A stretch of DNA of 64,000 nt, from assembly GCA_009667805.1 (NCBI GenBank), contig CM019063.1, positions 83,107,877-83,171,876 on the forward strand, given 5' to 3'. Source of the stretch: Leptobrachium leishanense. Its lineage: Eukaryota > Chordata > Amphibia > Anura > Megophryidae. Made by a program: the position numbers and the translations under genes. Below the pieces are notes generated by a model. That model saw only the letters and a program-made list of their open reading frames with translations, was not told the origin of the DNA and ran no database searches. Below are positions 1-10,044 of the stretch, in pieces (position 1 is the first letter of the stretch; each line of letters begins with the position of its first letter).

Positions 1-84
1 CAGCCTCCCGACACAGAGGCTGCTTGCCCTCTTATCTGTGCCTGGGAGCGTCTGCCTGTCCTTTTTGGTCTTTCTGACATGGTG

Positions 85-765
85 ATTTATAGATTAAAGA
101 TATACAGAACTCTGATTCAACTCTGGTATAAAGATTAAAGATTTCCAGAACTCTGGTATAACTCAGTGAGACACCCTGATAGCTGGCAGCCAGTGACAAG
201 ACACAGATTACAATTTCCAGAAACCTCCTATAAATCAGTGAGACCCCCTGATGGGTGGCAGTGACAAGACACAAATTACAAGTCCCAGAAACCACCTACA
301 AGTCAGTGAGACCCCTGATAGGACCCCCTGATAGGACCCCCTGATAGCTGCCAACAGTGACAAGACACAGATTACAATTCTCAGAAATCTGCTAGAAGTA
401 TGTGAGACCCCTGATAGCTGGCAGTGAGAAGACACAGATTACAATTCCCAAAAACCTCCTATAAATCAGTGAGACCCCCTGATGGGTGGCAGTGAGAACA
501 CAAAGATTACAACAATTCCCAGAAATTTTGTAGAAATGAGACCCCCAAAATACTTGGTGGCAGTGAGAACACACAGATTACCACAATTCCCAGATATTTT
601 GTACAAATGACTGACCTCCAAAATACTTGGTGGCAGTGAGAACACACAGATTAGAACAATTCCCAGATATTTTGTAGAAGTGAGACCCCTCCAATAGCTG
701 GTGGCAGACTGACAGTGAGAACACACACTAACAGAACAATCTCCTCTCAAAAAACACGTGCTGAA
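85..765. repeat. Diverged tandem array, unit about 68-80 bp
   Basis: Each unit contains a segment like GACAAGACACAGATTACAA, then a TTCCAGAAA run, then CAGTGAGACCCCCTGATAG and GGTGGCAGTGA. About eight to nine copies are visible, increasingly diverged towards 700, where units carry CCAAAATACTTGGTGGCAG instead. The array may extend beyond the left edge. The open frames across it are a by-product of the repeat. Confidence 0.8.
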
Positions 766-782
766 GCGCTGTGTGAAGCCTT

Positions 783-1355
783 AGAAACATAGAAACATAG
801 AAAAATGTCGGCAGATAAGAACCTTTCGGCCCATCTAGTCTGCCCAATTACATGGATACTTTACCTGGATTTATCTTTTGTTTAGGATAGCCTTATGCCT
901 ATCCCATGCTTGCTTAAATTCAATTACTGTTTTGGCCTCTACCACTTCTACTGGAAGGCTGTTCCATGTATCCACCACCCTCTCAGTAAAATAATGCTTT
1001 CTGATATTACTTTTAAACCTTTGCCCCTCTAATCTAAGACTATGTCCTCTTGTTTTGCTACTTTGTTTCCGTTTAAATATACTCCCTTCCTCTATCTTGT
1101 GGATTCCCTTTACGTATTTAAATGTTTCTATCATATCACCTCTGTCTCATCTTTTTTCCAAGCTGTACATGTTAAGATCATTAAGCCTTTCCTGGTAACT
1201 TTTCTCCTTCAAGCCGTACACCATTTTAGTAGCCCTTCTCTGAACTGTCTCTAAGATGTCTATATAATTCTGGAGATACGGTCTCCAGTACTGCACACAG
1301 TACTCCAAGTGAGGTCTCACCAGTGCTCTGTACAGTGGCCTTATATAGTGTGCTC
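783..1355 (-). pseudogene. CR1/Rex-like LINE, 3' end of reverse-transcriptase ORF
   Basis: On the minus strand two overlapping frames encode the end of a non-LTR retrotransposon RT protein: RALVRPHLEYCVQYWRPYL and ILETVQRRATKMVYGLKEKS, then RLEGQRFKSNIRKHYFTERV and DTWNSLPVEVVEA. These are the thumb/C-terminal motifs of CR1-group elements. A frameshift separates the two parts near 1140. The 3' end is the ATAGAAACATAG-type tail at about 783-800. The element is truncated at its 5' end and not functional. Confidence 0.85.
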
Positions 1356-1378
1356 CGGGATTTAGCTCTGTGAGCCCA

Positions 1379-1469
1379 TGATTGGGCAAAATTTGCCCAA
1401 TCAGGACTCTGAGCCGTGATTGGCATAGTCTTCAACCTGTCTTGCACCTGACCTGTGGTCAGGTGCAAG
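1379..1469. repeat. Two short near-perfect palindromes
   Basis: Positions 1379-1403 form TGATTGGGCAAA, one centre base, then TTTGCCCAATCA. Positions 1441-1469 form CTTGCACCTGACC, TGT, then GGTCAGGTGCAAG. They lie between the LINE tail and the hAT element, in about 350 bp that otherwise show no recognisable feature. Confidence 0.7.
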
Positions 1470-1825
1470 GTTGTAGCCAATTACAAGCTTCAGGCCAGTG
1501 GAAAAGTGCATTGTGGGCGAACATGCGGCGAACACGCGGGAATGTTCGTAGTTCGCGAACAGGCGATGTTCGAATCGAACTCCGAACCGAACAGCTCATC
1601 CCTAGTCCTGAGCCACCTCTCTCCTCCTTCGGCATCCCATTGCGTTACTTCTTCCTCTTAAAGGGTGATTTTAGTTGGTTTCTTTTTTATTAATAAACCT
1701 TAACTTTAGGCCAAGGGCGGATCCAGACACAGGTTTCGGGGGGGGGGGATTCTACCAGTTTTGGCCAAGCTGTTGTTGGATTCGCAGTCACAGTATCTAT
1801 ATTTGCCCCAGCTCACATGGATATA

Positions 1826-3057
1826 CACTATATTGCCAAACGTATTCGCTCACCCTTCCAAATAATCAGAATCAGGTGTTCCAATCACTTCCATGGCCAC
1901 AGGTGTATAAAATCAAGCACCTAGGCATTCAGACTGTTTTTACAAACATTTGTGAAAGAATGGGTCGCTCTCAGGAGCTCAGTGAATTCCAGCGTGGAAC
2001 TGTGATAGGATGTCACCTGTGCAACGAATCCAGTTGTGAAATTTCCTCACTCCTAAATATTCCACAGTCAACTGTCAGCTGTATTATAAGAACGTGGAAG
2101 TGTTTTGGAATGACAGCAACTCAGCCACGAAGTGGTAGGCCACGTAAACTGTCGGAGCGGGGTCAGCGGATGCTGAGGCGCATAGTGTGAAGAGGTCGCC
2201 AACTTTCTGCAGAGTCAATCACTACAGACCTCCAAACTTCATGTCGCCTTCAGATTAGCTCAAGAACAGTGCACAGAGAGCTTCATGGAATGGGTTTCCA
2301 TGGCCGAGCAGCTGCATCCAAGCCATACATCACCAAGTGCAATGCAAAGCGTCGGATGCAGTGATGTAAAGCACCCCACCACTGGACTCTAGAGCAGTGG
2401 AGATGCATTCTCTGGAGTGACGAATCGTGGCAATCTGATGGATGAGTCTGGGTTTGGCAGTTGCCAGGAGAACGGTACTTGTCTGACTGCATTGTGCCAA
2501 GTGTAAAGTTTGGAGGGGGGATTATGGTGTGGGGTTGTTTTTCAGGAGCTTGGCTTGACCCTTAGTTCTAGTGAAAGGAACTCTGAATGCTTCAGCATAC
2601 CAAGACATTTTGGACAATTCTATGCTCCCAACTTTGTGGGAACAGTTTGGAGCTGGTCCCTTCCTCTTACAAAATGACTGTGCACCAGTGCACAAAGCAA
2701 GGTCCATAAAGACATGGATGACAGAGTCTGGTGTGGATGAACTTGACTGGCCTGCACATAGTCCTGACCTCAACCTGATAGAACACCTTTGGGATGAATT
2801 AGAGCGGAGACTGAGAGCCACGCCTTCTCGTCCAACATCAGTGTGTGACCTCACAAATGCGCTTCTGGAAGAATGGTCAAAAATTCCCATAAACACACTC
2901 CTAGACCTTGTGGACAGCCTTCCCAGAAGAGTTGAAGCTGTTCTAGCTGGAAAGGGTGGACCAACGTCATATTGAACCCTATCGTTTAGAAATGGGATGT
3001 CATTTAAGTTCATTTGCGAGTCAAGGCAGGTGAGCGTATACTTTTGGCAGTATAGTG
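1826..3057 (+). pseudogene. Tc1-like transposon with decayed transposase
   Basis: The inverted ends are CACTATATTGCCAAA (left) and the complement of CACTATACTGCCAAA (right), each flanked by TA. From the ATG at 1960 the protein begins MGRSQELSEFQRGTVIG with a paired-type helix-turn-helix and the basic GRPRKLSERGQR linker. It hits a stop at 2188, has more stops around 2361-2570, and then reads open to 2975 with DNSMLPTLWEQFG and the DDE-domain motif HSPDLNPIEHLWDELERR. The family is the Tc1 branch of Tc1/mariner. At 1232 bp it is full length by size but inactive. Confidence 0.93.
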
Positions 3058-3375
3058 TATATATTGCCCCCAGCTCACATGGATATATGTTGCCCCCAGG
3101 CAGCTCACGTGGATATATTTGCCCCAGCTCACATGGGTATATATTGCCCCCAGCTCACATGGATATATATTACCCCCAGCTCATATGGATATATATTTCC
3201 CCCAGCTCATATGGGTATATATTGCCCCCAGCTCATATGGATATATATTGCCCAGGGCCCCAGCTCACATGGGTATATATTGCCCCAGATCATATGGGTA
3301 TATATTGCCCCCAGCTCACATGGGTATATATTGCCCCAGCTCACACGGGTATATTTGCCCCCAGTAGCTCACCTA
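3058..3375. repeat. Minisatellite inside hAT, unit about 26 bp
   Basis: About eleven to twelve tandem copies of CCCCAGCTCACATGG followed by ATATATTG, with GGTATATATTG and CATATGG variants. A small part of the same array lies left of the Tc1 element (about 1795-1825), showing that Tc1 jumped into it. The complementary unit recurs in the hAT at 50280-51697. Confidence 0.9.
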
Positions 3376-3401
3376 TTTGCCCCCACCTGGATCTGCCCCT
3401 G

Positions 3402-3660
3402 CTTTAGGCCGCAGACCTCGGAGGAGGTTCTGCGGCCTACATGGGCCCAGCCATCGACTAGCAGGGCCTCCAAGATGACCGCCGGCTGGCCCCCTCTGAT
3501 GTCAGTGAGGGCCCGTCGGACGTCTGTAGGCTATAGACGTTCGGCGGGCCCTCTCTGAAATCATCAGATGGGGCCCGCCGGCGTCCATCTTGGAGGCCCT
3601 GCTTGCCAGCAGCTGGGCCCGTATAGGCCGCAGAACCTCCTCAGAGGCCTGCGGTCTAAT
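3402..3660. repeat. Imperfect palindrome (foldback) of about 255 bp
   Basis: The left arm (TAGGCCGCAGACCTC, GGAGGAGGTTCTGCGGCC, GGGCCCAGC, CTCCAAGATG) is repeated in inverted order on the right (CATCTTGGAGGCCC, GCTGGGCCC, GGCCGCAGAACCTCC, GGCCTGCGG). The centre is near 3530. The left arm continues into the sequence before 1704, so the hAT element at 1712-3401 inserted into this palindrome. The classification of the element is unknown. Confidence 0.75.
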
Positions 3661-3754
3661 TTTAACAAAGTTGGCGGCGGCCGGGCCCCCCCAGTCCTCG
3701 GGCCCCTTATAGCAATATGGGCCGTAATGCCCTGATGGCGGCCCTGGGTGTGGG

Positions 3755-4330
3755 ATCATGTGCAATTGAATCATTGGTCTGTTTTTCTTTGGCGAGACAT
3801 CAATTACTGCAAGTGTTTACCTTGACCTTTTGACTGAAAACGTGGCACCAAAACTACATGACCTTTAACCAGCCATCATTTTCCAGCAAGATGGTGCACC
3901 ACCACATTGGGGACTACATGTTCGTGGGTTCCTAAATTAAACATTTCCAGAACGGTGGATTGGATGGGGTGGCCCAATTCCCTGGCCCCTCGTTCACCAG
4001 ATATCACTCCCCTCAACTTCTTTCTATGGGGGTATATTAAAGATCGTATATCGAACAAAGGTACGGGACATCACGAATCTAAAGCAGAGGATCACTGATG
4101 CCATTGCCACCATTGATGAAGGTATGCTACAGCGAACATGGCAAGAAATCGAGTACCGTCTTGATGTGCTTCATGCAACTAATGGTGCCCATATAGAGGT
4201 GTATTAAATGAGGCAAAAGAAACTTAAATATTTACGTTTCCTTTTGGAATAATTTTCACTTATCTGTCTTTTCATTTGTCTTTGTAATAAATTTTTGAAA
4301 TTGTAAAGAGACTTTATGGACACCCTGTAT
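3755..4330 (+). pseudogene. Mariner-like transposase 3' fragment
   Basis: Conceptual translation shows FQQDGAPPHW, GWGGPIPWPPRSPDITPLNF, FLWGYIKDRI and a C-terminal helix ITDAIATIDEGMLQRTWQEI. This is the catalytic core (PRSPDxTPLDFFLWG) of a Tc1/mariner-superfamily group best known in arthropods. The right end (complement of TACAGGGTGTCCATAAAGTC) at about 4308-4330 is a typical mariner terminus. The 5' half is missing and stops and frameshifts are present. Confidence 0.82.
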
Positions 4331-4651
4331 GTCCTTTTCATCAGACTCCGGAGATTCAAAATATATCATTATTATACATGTATACGTCATGTCCTGTCAG
4401 ACTACTATAACAAAAAAAATTTAAATCTCCATTCAGATTTCTGTTATTTGCAGGGTGTAAAATAAATTTTACATTCTCTATCATCCAAAACTTTGTGGTT
4501 ATATATTCTATGAGGCACTCTTGTTAAAAAATAATTAGAAATGGGAAACTTGCGCATTTTCTTAAAAAAATGCTGTAATTTTAACCAAAACTGGAAAGAA
4601 AAAAACGAAAAAAAATTCACATGTATTTTGCCACATTGTGTTTTTGAATAA
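4331..4651. other. AT-rich stretch without recognised feature
   Basis: About 320 bp rich in A and T runs lie between the mariner-like end and the Helitron 3' end. No coding or repeat signature was seen. Confidence 0.4.
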
Positions 4652-4894
4652 CTAGGTGGAAAGCCTGCCCAGAGGGCAGTCTATTGTTGTTGTCGCCAGG
4701 TCAGAATTCAAGTCCACATAGTTTCTTTCCAATGTCCTATCCAAGAGTATCTCTCTATATAAATACGTTTGTAACGCGTCCATCGCCATCCCATCCGCAA
4801 CAGGAGGGCCGACTGAGCAGCTGTGATGGGTGCGCACACAGCTGACAGCGCATTACAAAGGAATTTATATATTAGAGTAGGTTCCTCTTCCCTC

Positions 4895-5085
4895 TTAGAT
4901 TGTAAGCTCACGGGAACCGGACCCTCAGATTGTAAACTCGTGGGACCCCTCAGATTGTAAACTCGTGGGACCCCTTAGATTGTAAGATCATGTGGCCCCT
5001 TAGATTGTAAGCTCATGTGGCCCCTTAGATTGTAAACTCATGGGGCCCCTTAGATTGTAAGCTCATGGGGCCCCTTAGATTGTGT
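4895..5085. repeat. Short tandem array, unit about 25 bp, in Helitron
   Basis: About seven to eight copies of TTAGATTGTAAGCTCATG followed by GGGCCCC are present, with CTCGTGGGACCCC and CATGTGGCCCC variants. The motif TAGATTGTAAGCTC is also found near the 3' ends of L2-like LINEs, so the array may have grown from a captured LINE tail. Confidence 0.85.
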
Positions 5086-5149
5086 TGGGCTTGGGCGGGC
5101 ATTTTTTTTGGAGCGTATACATTATGCGTATATTTAATGGCACGTGGTA

Positions 5150-6505
5150 TGCATGGCATGGCAGGCTGGTATTTAGGCACACTGGTATTATGAGACACTG
5201 GTATTATGGCTGGCAGACTGGCATTATGGCTGGCAGACTGGCATTGTGCATGGCAGACTGGCATTGTCCATGGCAGACTGGCATTGTGCATGGCAGACTG
5301 GTAATATGGCTGGCAGACTGGTAATATGGCTGGCGAACTGGTAATATGGCTGGCAGACTGGTATTGTGCATGGCAGACTGGCATTGTGCATGGCAGACTG
5401 GTAATATGGCTGGCGAACTGGTAATATGGCTGGCGAACTGGTAATATGGCTGGCAGACTGGTAATATGTCTGGCAGACTGGTATTGTGCATGGCAGACTG
5501 GTAATATGGCTGGTGAACTGGTATTGTGCATGGCAGACTGGTAATATGGCTGCCGGACTGGTAATATGGCTGCCGAACTGGTAATATGGCTGGCAGACTG
5601 GTAATATGGCTGGCAGACTGGTTTTATGGCTGGCAGACTGGTTTTGTGCATGGCAGACTGGTAATATGGCTGGGAACTGGTATTGTGCATGACAGACTGG
5701 TAATGTGCATGGCAGACTGGTATTGTGCATGGCAGACTGGTAATATGGCTGGCAGACTGGTAATATGGCTGGGAACTGGTATTGTGCATGGCAGACTGGT
5801 AATATGCATGGCAGACTGGTATTGTGCATGGCAGACTGGTAATATGCATGGCAGACTGGTATTGTGCATGGCAGACTGGTAATATGCATGGCAGACTGGT
5901 AATATGCATGGCAGACTGGTATTGCGCATGGCAGACTGGTAATATGGCAGGCAGACTGTAATATGCATGGCAGACTGGTATTGTGCATGGCAGACTGGTA
6001 ATATGCATGGCAGACTGGTATTGTGCATGGCAGACTGGTAATATGCATGGCAGACTGGTATTGTGCATGGCAGACTGTTATTGTGCATGGTAGACTGGTA
6101 ATATGGCTGGTAACTGGTATTGTGCATGGCAGACTGGTATTGTGCATGGCAGACTGGTAATATGCATGGCAGACTGGTAATGTGCATGGCAGACTGGTAT
6201 TGTGCATGGCAGACTGGTAATATGCATGGCAGACTGGTATTGTGCATGGCAGACTGGTAATATGCATGGCAGACTGGTATTGTGCATGGCAGACTGGTAA
6301 TATGCATGGCAGACTGGTATTGTGCATGGCAGACTGGTATTGTGCATGGTAGACTGGTAATATGTCTGGCAGACTGGTAATATGTCTGGGAACTGGTATT
6401 GTGCATGGCAGACTGGTAATATGCATGGCAGACTGGTAATGTGCATCACAGACTGGTATTTTGCATGGCAGACTGGTATTGTGCATGGCAGGCATGGCAG
6501 ACTGG
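5150..6505. repeat. Large 20-bp minisatellite in Helitron
   Basis: About 65-70 tandem copies of a 20-bp unit are present. Unit variants are GGCAGACTGGTAATATGGCT, GGCAGACTGGTATTGTGCAT and GGCAGACTGGTAATATGCAT. The distal half (5760-6450) tends to alternate the TATTGTGCAT and TAATATGCAT forms, suggesting a 40-bp higher-order unit. Because the unit is not a multiple of three and lacks stops on the minus strand, it produces open frames up to 540 codons that are not genes. Confidence 0.95.
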
Positions 6506-6507
6506 TA

Positions 6508-6640
6508 ATATGGCAGGCCGGGCACGGAGGAGATGCAGGCCGGGCGCGGAGGAGATGGAGGCCGGCAAGGAGGAGATGGAGGCCGGGCGCGGAGGAGATG
6601 GTGGCTGGGCGCGGAGGAGATGGAGGCCGGGCACGGAGGA
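6508..6640. repeat. GC-rich tandem array in Helitron
   Basis: About six copies of a GCCGGGCGCGGAGGAGATGG-like unit (20-22 bp) with AAGGAGGAGATGG variants abut the 20-bp minisatellite. This is the third tandem array in the same Helitron. Confidence 0.85.
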
Positions 6641-6652
6641 GATGCAGAAAAC

Positions 6653-6710
6653 AAATCCGATCCATTGGAGAGGCGCTGTGCTGTGCGCCTCTCCAATGGA
6701 TCGGATTTAT
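6653..6710. repeat. Palindrome in Helitron 5' region
   Basis: AAATCCGATCCATTGGAGAG followed by GCGC, a short CTGTGCTGT centre, then the inverted copy GCGCCTCTCCAATGGATCGG and ATTT. It has the form of a long cruciform/hairpin near the Helitron 5' end, followed by a direct repeat with GCGCGCAGCCAACCGCCGCA at about 6765-6815. Confidence 0.85.
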
Positions 6711-6934
6711 TTTGTCCCTCTCGCACGCCGGCTGTGCGCGTGCCGCGGCCGTTGGATGCGCGCACAGCCAACCACCGCAGGTTGCGCGCGCAGCCAACCG
6801 CCGCAGGTTGCGCGCACATGCGCAGTAGAGTTTTGGCGACGGACACGCCAGCCCTTATTGTTTTATAGGATAGATATGAATAAATCTAAAACACATAACT
6901 TGTACCCGGCGAGAGAAATGAGAAGGTGAGTAAT

Positions 6935-7660
6935 GGCAATGGTATTGTTCTGCACTGGCTTCTTATTTCCTTTAGAATCGAATTCAAATTACTGGTGCTC
7001 ACATACAAAGCTCTCCATAACCGCGCCCCTGCCTACATCTTCTCCCTTCTTACCAGGTACATCCTATCCCGGCCACTTCGTTCTGCCAAGGATCTTATGC
7101 TATCAGCTCCACGTACCTGCACCCCCAACTCTCGCCTTCAGGACTTCTCCAGAGCTGCCCTTTTTTATTGAACTTCCCCCCAACATTAGATTCTTCCCGT
7201 CTCTCCAGTCCTTCAAGAAGTCTCTGAAAACACATTACTTTAGAGAAGCCTATCGACTCACTCCATGATCTCCCCAGTGTGTATTTCTTGTTCCATCTTC
7301 CCGCACAGCCCCCATGCACCCGTTACTTCCCATGCCCAGCTATTTACCAAAACCTAGTGTGTCACCCCTCTCCTCTTACATCAGGGATGTCCAAACTCTG
7401 GCCCCCAAATGTTCCTGATCTACAACTCCCAGAAATCTCTGACTCCATTAGATGGATGGAGAAGCATGGGAATTGTAGTTCAGGGACATCTGGGGGTTGG
7501 AGTTTGGACATCCCTGTTTTAGTTTTTAAGCTCTCGAGCAGGATCCTCTCTCCTTCTGTTCAGTTTGCTGAACTTGTAAGTATTTTTGTTGCTCGGGCTC
7601 ATCCATTTTACAGTGCTACGGGACTTGTTGGCACTTTATAAATACTTATAACTGTAACGG
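6935..7660 (+). pseudogene. L2-like LINE 3' end, interrupted by a MITE
   Basis: Translation gives LHWLLISFRIEFKLLVLTYK and ALHNRAPAYIFSLL, then PNSRLQDFSRAALF, the conserved C-terminal tail after the RT domain of L2-like LINEs. A frameshift precedes PVSPVLQEVSENTLL. The 3' UTR ends with CGGGACTTGTTGGCACTTTATAAATACTT, a degenerate form of the GGCGCTTTATAAATAA tail seen at 35050. The MITE at 7382-7516 lies in the 3' UTR. Confidence 0.85.
7382..7516. mobile_element. Small hAT-like MITE
   Basis: The 135-bp element has inverted ends CAGGGATGTCCAAACTC at 7382 and its complement ending CATCCCTG at 7516. The inverted repeat extends for about 45 bp (AACTACAACTCCCAG and ATTGTAGTTCAGGGAC). The CAGGG start suits hAT, but a clean 8-bp duplication is not visible, so the class is tentative. 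Confidence 0.7.
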
Positions 7661-7689
7661 CTTGTTTTATACTAGACAAATGGACATTA

Positions 7690-8540
7690 ACGTTGTTTAT
7701 GAACAAAACCCTTTTTTTTACAGTCTTGTACAAGGTAAATTAGTGCTGTGACTTTGTTTGTTTTTTAAGTAATTTTTACACATTACATGGTCATCTTTGT
7801 ATTGTTGAAAGGCCAGACTCTGACCTTTCCAAGGACACCTCTCTTAACCTTGTGCTGTGTAAAAATAAGAGATGCAAGGTTCCAAAGTACCCCTGACGCT
7901 CCTTGTGGCGATTTAGGCTGGCGTCAGACGAGCGTGCTATGTGCGCCCGTATTGATGTGCTTACCGGCATCCGTCGCAGCGTTGTGGCGCTGCAACGGGG
8001 CCGGTCACACGCTTGTGCGCGCGCACAACAAGTGTCCATCCAAGCCTCTCCGTCAAAGCGCTAGCACGCATGTTGACATAGCTGCAAAGCGGGATTCTCC
8101 ATAGGAGGATTGCGCTTTGCAGCGCTGAGCGCGCTCAGCGAGGTGGCCAGACGGGCGTCGAGTGGAAGGAACGTCCACTCTCACGGACGTTCCTTCTGCT
8201 CTCCAAAGACGCTCGTCTGACACTAGTCTTAGGGTTTTGATGAAACAATTCTTAATAACTCATTGTTCCATCGCCTTCACACTCTCATCATGGGAAATGA
8301 GAAGGAGAAATAGTGCAGCATCACTGCTCAATTTATAATTGAAAAGTGAACAATAGTGCTGTTAAATCAATAAAAAATTATATTTTCTATGGTTTTATAA
8401 TTACGTTGAACCTGCCATATTTCATATCATTAGAATAGCCATACTCTGGCCTTACCAACAGTATCTCATTTGACCCTGTGTCTCATATCCTATGGTTTCC
8501 AAATCACAGGGGCCCAGATGACCCCCTGTATCTCCTCCAA
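7690..8540. repeat. Dispersed repeat related to the CAGGGCCGGATT hAT interior
   Basis: The motif TGACCTTTCCAAGGACACCTC (7822) and a second related copy near 8437, with GTGCAGCATCACTG between, match the right half of the hAT at 43663-46236 (45757 and 46067). The Harbinger-like MITE at 7916-8228 is inserted between the two motif copies. Element ends are not identified here. Confidence 0.6.
7916..8228. mobile_element. Harbinger-like CpG-rich MITE, copy 1
   Basis: Inverted ends GGCTGGCGTCAGACGAGCG and the complement of GACTAGTGTCAGACGAGCG are flanked by TTA on both sides (7913-7915, 8229-8231). A 3-bp TWA duplication is typical of PIF/Harbinger. The interior is rich in CG dinucleotides, unlike the flanks. 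Confidence 0.75.
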
Positions 8541-10041
8541 AGGGAATCCTCTGTCAGGCAGGGGGTAGTCCCTTTTCTGAAGTCATTGTGCCTATGTGCA
8601 ATGGCGTCATTGGGCGTAGTAAGGTCTTCCTGCTGCAGGAGAAGTCAGTGATCGGTGCCGAGCTGCGGGACTTCTAAGCGCTGTGCGCGTCTGCAGCCAA
8701 GCGGCTAAAGGGACACTCTACACCCCCTTATCCCTTTAGCATTTTAAAGAGGACTGGCTGTGTGGAGTGCCCAACTTCCTCTTGTCTTGATCGGCAGAAA
8801 ATGCGGTGTGCAACGGAGTAATTTCCTTTGTGTTTGTGGTGCAAAACAGTAATCAAATGCTCCCTAGCCAATAGGAGCGATCATGCCATGGTGGTAGAAG
8901 GATGCTTCACACCGTTGGGAAAGGAGTCACTCTATATAGATTCAGCACTATTCATGACACTGCGGGGTCAGTTAAATATAATGGCTATATAAACCAAACT
9001 TACTTTGCCAACCAAGTAAATGTATGTGCCTTGCAATCGCAGGGTTACTAAAAACCCATTTTGTACAGGGTGGGTTGCATTTATGTTGTTTTGTCCACAG
9101 AATATATTTTACCCCGTGAATGTTTAAACATTTTATTTAAATAATTTTGTAATCATTGCTTCAGGCAAGACTCTGAGTATTTCCAGCACTTAGAGCTGTC
9201 AGCTCGTAAGGAACACACAAGATTCGACAGGGGAAGATGAGAAGAGCGCTCAGGAGGCCTCTGTGTACTGAAAACTAAATTTAAAATCAGCCTAACAATA
9301 TCTGGATTGTCCTCAGTTTTGTTGAAATAGTACGCTTGTCCTGCGAGGAGAGCTGAATCTGTAATTATTGTGGGTTCCATAAAACTATAATTTAGTGTAT
9401 GTGACTGTTTTTATTCACAAACACAGACGTTTAACCCAAACCTGAGGACTCTTATTAGGCTGCTTTGTTACATTGTTGAAACAGGATTCGTCCTGCAGTG
9501 ATGATCAGCAATCACGTGACTACTAAGTTGCAGTGAATACAGTCACAACTGTTTAGAATATTTTTTTAAATGGCTTGAGTAAAAGGATTGATTGGGTTTT
9601 TGGATACCCGGCGTCCTCAGAGACCCCAGTTCGCCTGACCCAGGATAGTTTGCGGACAGCAGGAAGACATTGATCAAGAGAAGAAATATAACACACAGAC
9701 GCAGAGTCTGGGTTCAATCAGATGTCCTCAAGATTTACTGAGTTTCAATCCGTATTTATGCAGTTTAGTTACAATTTAAATTGATGGCAACAATTCTCAG
9801 TTTTCAGATCCCATGGGGACCACATGCAAAATTTCAAACTTGTGTGTTTTTATTAAACCTTTTATTCTTTTCATTTACAGAAAAAGTCTTATTTATTTCT
9901 TGTTCCTAAACAATAGCATTGTCCATTTGTCACGTATAAAATGAGCAATACCACTGCCGTTACTCACCTCATTTTCCAGCTGCGAGCAAAGTCAGTGGTG
10001 CTTTATACAGGTTTTATTTCAGGTTTATAAGATAGTGTACC
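8541..10041. other. 1.5 kb without a recognised feature
   Basis: No coding motif, clear TIR or tandem repeat was found. A stretch at 8580-8900 is moderately GC-rich; the remainder is AT-rich. It may be old, unrecognisable repeat DNA. Confidence 0.4.
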
Positions 10042-10044
10042 TAA

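Larger units (their letters stand above)
1712..3401. mobile_element. Non-autonomous hAT element with minisatellite and Tc1 insertion
   Basis: The ends are CAAGGGCGGATCCAG at 1712 and the complement of CAGGGGCAGATCCAG ending at 3401. The element is flanked by the 8-bp duplication CTTTAGGC (1704-1711 and 3402-3409). That combination is diagnostic of the hAT superfamily. The interior is a short G-rich leader followed by a minisatellite of CCCCAGCTCACATGGATAT type. A Tc1 element is inserted in the array. No hAT transposase frame remains. Confidence 0.9.
4652..6870 (-). mobile_element. Non-autonomous Helitron carrying tandem arrays
   Basis: Read on the minus strand, the element starts at 6870 with TCCTATAAAACAATAAGGG, a typical Helitron 5' end. 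It finishes at 4652 with CTAG, preceded at 4665-4679 by the hairpin CTGCCC-TCT-GGGCAG with nine bases between hairpin and CTAG. The flanks are A before TC and T after CTAG, the canonical AT insertion site with no duplication. The 2219-bp interior has no Rep/helicase frame. It contains a 25-bp array, a long 20-bp array, a GC-rich array, a palindrome and a GC-rich 5' segment. Class assignment is by structure. Confidence 0.87.

Noticed and set aside
2997..3558. Repetitive frames with GIYCPQLTWVYIAP-type peptides
   Set aside because: They are translations of the complementary minisatellite at 3058-3375.
5150..6505. CRISPR-like array
   Set aside because: Units are contiguous 20-bp tandem copies without spacers, inside a eukaryotic Helitron.
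5224..6846. 540-codon open frame and companion frames of 347, 260 and 239 codons
   Set aside because: They are read-throughs of the 20-bp minisatellite in the Helitron; frames cycle through the unit and no domain exists.
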